This document shows positions 60,515 through 64,000 of a DNA stretch of 64,000 bases, piece after piece. Under the pieces are notes generated by a model. That model did not search any database, was not told the DNA's origin, and was given only the letters and a program-made list of their open reading frames with translations. Within the stretch, counting starts at the first letter, position 1; each line of letters starts with the position of its first letter. The DNA is taken from assembly GCA_900538365.1 (NCBI GenBank), contig UPXT01000005.1:18178-82177 (forward strand). Reading direction: 5' to 3'. The position numbers and the translations under genes were made by a program. This stretch comes from an uncultured Acidaminococcus sp. (GTDB taxonomy: Bacteria; Bacillota; Negativicutes; Acidaminococcales; Acidaminococcaceae).

Positions 60515-60883
60515 TTATTTCAGATCAACCTTAGCGCCAGCTTCTTCCAGCTTAGCTTTCATAGCTTCAGCATCAGCCTTGGAAACGCCTTCCTTCAGAG
60601 TGTTAGGAGCGGAATCAACAGCAGCTTTGGCTTCTTTCAGGCCCAGGCCGGTCAGTTCACGAACAACCTTGATCACGTTGATCTTGCTGGCACCGCAGTC
60701 AGTCAGGACAACATCGAATTCGCTCTTTTCAGCAGCAGCAGCACCGCCAGCAGCAGGAGCAGCAGCAACAGCTACAGGAGCAGCAGCGCTAACGCCGAAT
60801 TTTTCTTCCATAGCCTTAACGAGGTCAGCGAGTTCGAGCACAGTCATGCTCTCAATGGCTTGCATGATTTCTTCTTTAGTCAT
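60515..60883 (-). CDS. rplL: 50S ribosomal protein L7/L12
   Basis: 122 residues. N-terminal dimer domain, the Ala-rich hinge (AAPVAVAAAPAAGGAAAAEKSEF) and the C-terminal factor-binding domain ASKINVIKVVRELTGLGLKEAK. It recruits elongation factors. GGAGG is eight bases before ATG 60883. Last gene of the operon. Confidence 0.98.
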   Translation of the reverse strand: MTKEEIMQAIESMTVLELADLVKAMEEKFGVSAAAPVAVAAAPAAGGAAAAEKSEFDVVLTDCGASKINVIKVVRELTGLGLKEAKAAVDSAPNTLKEGVSKADAEAMKAKLEEAGAKVDLK

Positions 60884-60942
60884 TTTAAATTCCTCCAAAA
60901 TTTTAAATAGAATTTGTTTAGGTCACAGAATCCAGCCAATCA

Positions 60943-61476
60943 TTAGGCAGATTCCTGTTCTTTCTTTTGACGAACGGCGTCGACAACGTAAACAAAGTTA
61001 CGCAGCGTACCGTGAAGGACGTTGACGAGTCCAGAAATCGGGGCCTGCATGCTGCCAACGAGTTTGGCAAGCAGGACTTCGCGGCTCGGCAGATCTGCCA
61101 GGGCTTTGACTTCGTCAAGACCGATGACGGCACCATCAAGGATACCGGCTTTGATTTCAAGGGCTTTGTGGTCCTTTGCGAATTCAGAAAGGAGCTTAGC
61201 AGGGGCAACCGGATCTTCAGCAGAAAATGCCAGTGCCGTGTTGTGTTCGAGGAAGCTGTCAAGCCCTTCGATTCCTGCTTCTTTAGCAGCGATACGGACG
61301 AAGGTGTTTTTCGCAACCATGTACGTTACACCAGCTTCACGCATCTTTCTTCTCAAATCTGTGTCTTCTGCTACGGTCAAGCCGCAGTAGTCAACGAGGA
61401 TAATACCTTTGGAGCCAGTCATCAGGTCCTTGAGTTCGGCTACTTTTGCAGCCTTTTCAGGACGAATGCTATGCAT
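60943..61476 (-). CDS. rplJ: 50S ribosomal protein L10
   Basis: About 177 residues. KAAKVAELKDLMTGSKGIILVDYCGLTV, MREAGVTYMVAKNTFVRIAA and the C-terminal helices that bind L7/L12 dimers. ATG 61476 was chosen over the adjacent TTG. Its leader at 61490-61636 is the probable site of L10-L12 autoregulation. Confidence 0.97.
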   Translation of the reverse strand: MHSIRPEKAAKVAELKDLMTGSKGIILVDYCGLTVAEDTDLRRKMREAGVTYMVAKNTFVRIAAKEAGIEGLDSFLEHNTALAFSAEDPVAPAKLLSEFAKDHKALEIKAGILDGAVIGLDEVKALADLPSREVLLAKLVGSMQAPISGLVNVLHGTLRNFVYVVDAVRQKKEQESA

Positions 61477-61489
61477 CAAGAAACACCTC

Positions 61490-61636
61490 CTTGCATTAAA
61501 ATATATGAATCAATGAAAAGACCTCTCGGCAGGCCGCCGGAGGTCGTATTTATCCAAACACTCCGACCTAGGCAGGCGTTTTGCAACGTTAGGCTTACGC
61601 ACCTACTGTCTGCGGTCCGATGGTCATTTTCGAATT
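61490..61636 (-). ncRNA. Ribosomal protein L10 leader
   Basis: The minus strand between rplA and rplJ has the conserved leader pieces: CCTGCCTAGGTCGGAGTG, then GACCTCCGGCGGCCTGCCGAGAGG before AAAGGAGG of rplJ. It matches the L10 leader by context and repeated CCUGCC. Binding of L10(L12)4 would regulate rplJL. Confidence 0.78.
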
Positions 61637-61638
61637 GA

Positions 61639-62340
61639 TTACTTGTTGCTGTCGGCTTTCAGCACATCGATGTGTACGCCAGGGCCCATGGTGGTGGACA
61701 GGGTAACACTCTTGATATACTGGCCTTTTGCGCCGGAGGGTTTTACTTTGATCAGCGTGGAGATCAGGGTAATATAGTTATCCAGCAGTTTATCAGCATC
61801 AAAGGAAACCTTGCCGATAGAGGTCTGTACGTTACCGGCTTTGTCGGTACGGTACTCAATCTTACCAGCTTTGATTTCATTTACGGCACGGGTTACATCC
61901 ATGGTAACCGTTCCGACTTTCGGGTTCGGCATGAGGCCTTTAGGACCGAGGAGTTTACCAAGGCGGCCAACCACACCCATCATGTCAGGCGTTGCTACGC
62001 AGACGTCAAAGTCGAACCAGCCGCCTTTGATCTTATCAGCGAGCTCTTCAGCGCCAACAAAGTCAGCACCTGCATCCTGAGCTTCCTGAGCTTTTGCACC
62101 GCGGGCAAAAACAAGAACAGTCTTGGATTTACCAGTACCATGGGGCAGAACCAAAGCACCGCGGACCTGTTGGTCAGCATACTTCGGATCGACACCGAGG
62201 CGAACGGAGCATTCAACAGTGCTGTCAAATTTGGTGACAGAAGTCTTTTTAACCAGTTCAACAGCTTCTTTCGGAGTATATGCCTTGCCAGCTTCAATCA
62301 GCTTTGCGGCATCGGTATACTTCTTACCTGCTTTAGTCAT
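61639..62340 (-). CDS. rplA: 50S ribosomal protein L1
   Basis: 233 residues. KKYTDAAKLIEAGKAYTPKEAVELVKK, RGALVLPHGTGKSKTVLVFARG, ATPDMMGVVGRLGKLLGPKGLMPNPK. L1 stalk protein and translational repressor of rplK-rplA in many bacteria. GAGGAGG-type site before ATG. Confidence 0.98.
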   Translation of the reverse strand: MTKAGKKYTDAAKLIEAGKAYTPKEAVELVKKTSVTKFDSTVECSVRLGVDPKYADQQVRGALVLPHGTGKSKTVLVFARGAKAQEAQDAGADFVGAEELADKIKGGWFDFDVCVATPDMMGVVGRLGKLLGPKGLMPNPKVGTVTMDVTRAVNEIKAGKIEYRTDKAGNVQTSIGKVSFDADKLLDNYITLISTLIKVKPSGAKGQYIKSVTLSTTMGPGVHIDVLKADSNK

Positions 62341-62400
62341 TGTACTTTTTCCTCCTAGTGGTGCGAGCGGCTTTCGCCTCCCACTGATTGAGACTGACTA

Positions 62401-62826
62401 TCAGTCTTCTACGACAATACCCATGCTGCGGGCAGTGCCTTCGACCATGCGCATAGCAGCTTCAACGTCTGCGGCGTTCAGGTCCTTCATTTTGGTTTCA
62501 GCGATTTCCTTGACTTTGTCACGTTTGATCGTCGCTACTTTGTTCTTGTTCGGTTCGCCGGAAGCTTTATCGATACCAGCGGCCTTTTTCAGAAGGACAG
62601 CAGCGGGAGGAGTCTTCGTGATGAAGGTAAAGGAACGGTCTTCGAATACCGTAATTTCAACAGGGATGATGAGACCAGCCTGTTTTTCGGTGCGGGCGTT
62701 AAAGTCCTTGACGAAGGCCATGATGTTGATACCAGCCTGACCAAGTGCCGGGCCTACAGGAGGTGCCGGAGTTGCCTTACCAGCAGGAACCTGCAATTTT
62801 ACCATCTTAATGACTTTCTTTGGCAT
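62401..62826 (-). CDS. rplK: 50S ribosomal protein L11
   Basis: 141 residues. VIKMVKLQVPAGKATPAPPVGPALGQAGINIM is diagnostic, as is the C-terminal ARSMGIVVED. Part of the GTPase centre. First ribosomal gene after nusG. Confidence 0.98.
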   Translation of the reverse strand: MPKKVIKMVKLQVPAGKATPAPPVGPALGQAGINIMAFVKDFNARTEKQAGLIIPVEITVFEDRSFTFITKTPPAAVLLKKAAGIDKASGEPNKNKVATIKRDKVKEIAETKMKDLNAADVEAAMRMVEGTARSMGIVVED

Positions 62827-62845
62827 ATCAATTCCACCTCCTATC

Positions 62846-63403
62846 TTATTCTATTGCTTCTACTTGAGAGAAGTTGACTTCAACCGGAGTGACGCGGCCG
62901 AACATTTCGATCATGACTTTGACCTTCTGCTGTTCGTCGCTGATCTCCGCCACCGTTCCTACCATATCATTAAAACCAGGGGCCTTAATGCGAACGGTCT
63001 GATCTAATTCAACGGGGCATTTCATGCGAATCGGTGCTTCCGCGGAAGCTTCCTTCTTCCCAGTGGACTGTTTCCCGAGAATACGCGCTACTTCGCGTGG
63101 GGATAAGGGAATGGGTTTGGTGCCCGTGCCGACAAAACCGGTCACACCCGGTGTATTGCGGACAGCGTACCACGTGCGGTCGTCAACAATCATTTCAATC
63201 AGGACGTAGCCGGGGAATACCTTGCGGCTCACAACCTTCTGCTGGTCGTCTTTGCTTTCTAGTTCGTCCTGCATGGGGACAAGAACCTGGAAAATCATGT
63301 CTTCCATCCCTAAGGAATGGACCTTGCTTTCCAAATTCAGTTTCACTTTGTTTTCATACCCGGAATAGGTATGAATGACATACCAGTGTCTTTGACCTTC
63401 CAT
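62846..63403 (-). CDS. nusG: Transcription termination/antitermination protein NusG
   Basis: 185 residues. NGN domain (WYVIHTYSGYENKVKLNLE, VLVPMQDELESKDDQ) and a KOW domain (DQTVRIKAPGFNDMVGTVAEISDEQQKVKVMIEMFGR). It binds RNA polymerase. Only a few bases separate it from secE. Confidence 0.98.
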   Translation of the reverse strand: MEGQRHWYVIHTYSGYENKVKLNLESKVHSLGMEDMIFQVLVPMQDELESKDDQQKVVSRKVFPGYVLIEMIVDDRTWYAVRNTPGVTGFVGTGTKPIPLSPREVARILGKQSTGKKEASAEAPIRMKCPVELDQTVRIKAPGFNDMVGTVAEISDEQQKVKVMIEMFGRVTPVEVNFSQVEAIE

Positions 63404-63405
63404 GC

Positions 63406-63630
63406 TTATTGCACTCCCATCACTAAACGGAACAGTACGGAGAAGACAGCATCAATTGCCCAAATTAAGAGGGACGACGTGATGGCAGCAACAATCACCG
63501 TTGCCGTATATCCACCCAGTTCCCGCCGATTGGGCCAAGCCACCTTTTTCATTTCGTTCTTCACATCCCGGAAGAACCCCAGAGCTCCGCCGGAGCTTTT
63601 TACATCGGGAGTGAGTTGAGTCGATGCCAT
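63406..63630 (-). CDS. secE: Preprotein translocase subunit SecE
   Basis: 74 residues with one membrane helix (VIVAAITSSLLIWAIDAVFSVLF) and the conserved FRDVKNEMKKVAWPNRREL before it. Part of SecYEG. No tRNA-Trp gene lies between it and rpmG. Confidence 0.96.
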   Translation of the reverse strand: MASTQLTPDVKSSGGALGFFRDVKNEMKKVAWPNRRELGGYTATVIVAAITSSLLIWAIDAVFSVLFRLVMGVQ

Positions 63631-63642
63631 AATTGCTCCACC

Positions 63643-63807
63643 TTATTTCGTTTCTTTATGCAAAGTGTGCTTTTTGCAGAATTTGCAGTACTTCTTGATT
63701 TCGATACGGTCCGTATCGTTCTTCTTATTCTTCGTGGTCTGGTAGTTGCGCTGTTTGCACTCGGTGCAGGCCAGGGTAATACCAATACGATTGTTGTTCG
63801 CAGCCAT
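63643..63807 (-). CDS. rpmG: 50S ribosomal protein L33
   Basis: 54 residues: RIGITLACTECKQRNYQTTKN and EIKKYCKFCKKHTLHKETK. The CTEC and CKFC pairs bind zinc, so this is the Zn-dependent form. It ends 12 bases before secE and starts at ATG 63807. Confidence 0.95.
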   Translation of the reverse strand: MAANNNRIGITLACTECKQRNYQTTKNKKNDTDRIEIKKYCKFCKKHTLHKETK

Positions 63808-63854
63808 GTTTTAACACCTCACTTACATTCAAAATCCCTCAAAGTTGCCTATAT

Positions 63855-63883
63855 AGACTATCATACAAGGATGCAGATGTCAA
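63855..63883 (-). promoter_or_regulatory. Possible promoter of rpmG-secE-nusG
   Basis: Minus strand TTGACA (63878-63883) with 17 bases to TAGTCT (63855-63860). The -10 is poor. Confidence 0.4.
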
Positions 63884-63886
63884 CAC

Positions 63887-63925
63887 AAAAATGTGGGGCC
63901 GACCTGTCCTGTGTCGGTCCCACAT
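63887..63925 (-). terminator. tuf terminator
   Basis: Minus strand ATGTGGGACCGAC pairs with GTCGGCCCCACAT, then TTTTTG; located 20 bases after the tuf stop. Confidence 0.9.
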
Positions 63926-63945
63926 CCTAGGCCTCTGCGGCTCGC

Positions 63946-64000
63946 TTATTCTTCGATTTCGGTAACAACACCAGCGCCAACGGTACGGCCGCCTTCGCGG
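63946..64000 (-). CDS. tuf: Elongation factor Tu, 3' end only
   Basis: The last 17 codons read REGGRTVGAGVVTEIEE and stop, the C-terminus of EF-Tu. The rest lies beyond the right edge. Its terminator follows. Confidence 0.95.
   Translation of the reverse strand, partial: REGGRTVGAGVVTEIEE

Noticed and set aside
63631..63642. tRNA-Trp gene between rpmG and secE
   Set aside because: Common in this cluster elsewhere, but only 12 bases separate the two genes here.
1..64000. CRISPR arrays
   Set aside because: No series of regularly spaced repeats was seen; the repeats found are pairs or phased triplets.

Overview
The window looks like the chromosome of an anaerobic Firmicute with about 50-55% GC. 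A Negativicutes member of the Acidaminococcus/Megasphaera kind fits best; this is inferred from T-box-controlled amino-acid genes, the DUF3793/flavodoxin pair and several peptidase and amino-acid transport genes, and no 16S gene is present. It joins a prophage (about 1-34,100) to core chromosome (about 38,050-64,000), with an AT-rich defence cassette (34,408-37,728) between them.

Prophage, read right to left on the minus strand. The early block (34.0-23.2 kb) holds a sigma-like regulator, DUF2800/DUF2815 genes, a family A DNA polymerase, a Rha-type regulator, a P4-type primase/helicase, a VRR-NUC nuclease, an SNF2 helicase and a DUF1492/ArpU-like late regulator. Then come an HNH nuclease, an accessory island (22.5-16.9 kb) with two DNA methyltransferases and a peptide-ligase-like module, and the HK97-type packaging and head genes (terS, terL with an intein, portal, ClpP-like protease, capsid, connectors). 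A contractile, PBSX/Xkd-like tail follows (sheath, tube, frameshifted chaperones, tape measure, hub with hydrolase, baseplate). The window starts inside a baseplate J gene, so tail fibres, lysis genes and the integrase/repressor must lie to the left. Two AT-rich plus-strand genes (5.8 and 13.3 kb) sit inside the minus-strand late operon as morons.

Boundary. A three-gene operon matching the ABC-three-component (ABC-3C) conflict systems is followed by an OPT transporter gene that stops at about half its family's normal length. The prophage or an associated rearrangement has probably cut this gene.

Chromosome. A trpEGDCFBA operon lies behind a tryptophan T-box, with a second terminator before trpE. 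Two M20 peptidase genes follow, then metNIQ behind a second, methionine-type T-box. Next are a flavodoxin/DUF3793 pair with DtxR-like operators and a sulfur amino-acid neighbourhood (TcyP-like cystine transporter, AspT-family exchanger, M20 amidohydrolase, CdsB/CyuA-like cysteine desulfidase, GntR regulator). The window ends with the translation/transcription cluster rpmG-secE-nusG-rplKAJL, including an L10 leader, and the 3' end of tuf.

The strongest candidate for something undescribed is the accessory island. An amidoligase, a paralogue of it that appears to have lost its catalytic motifs, and a gamma-glutamylcyclotransferase-DUF4314 fusion lie together, and the two paralogues share an almost identical promoter-like upstream repeat.
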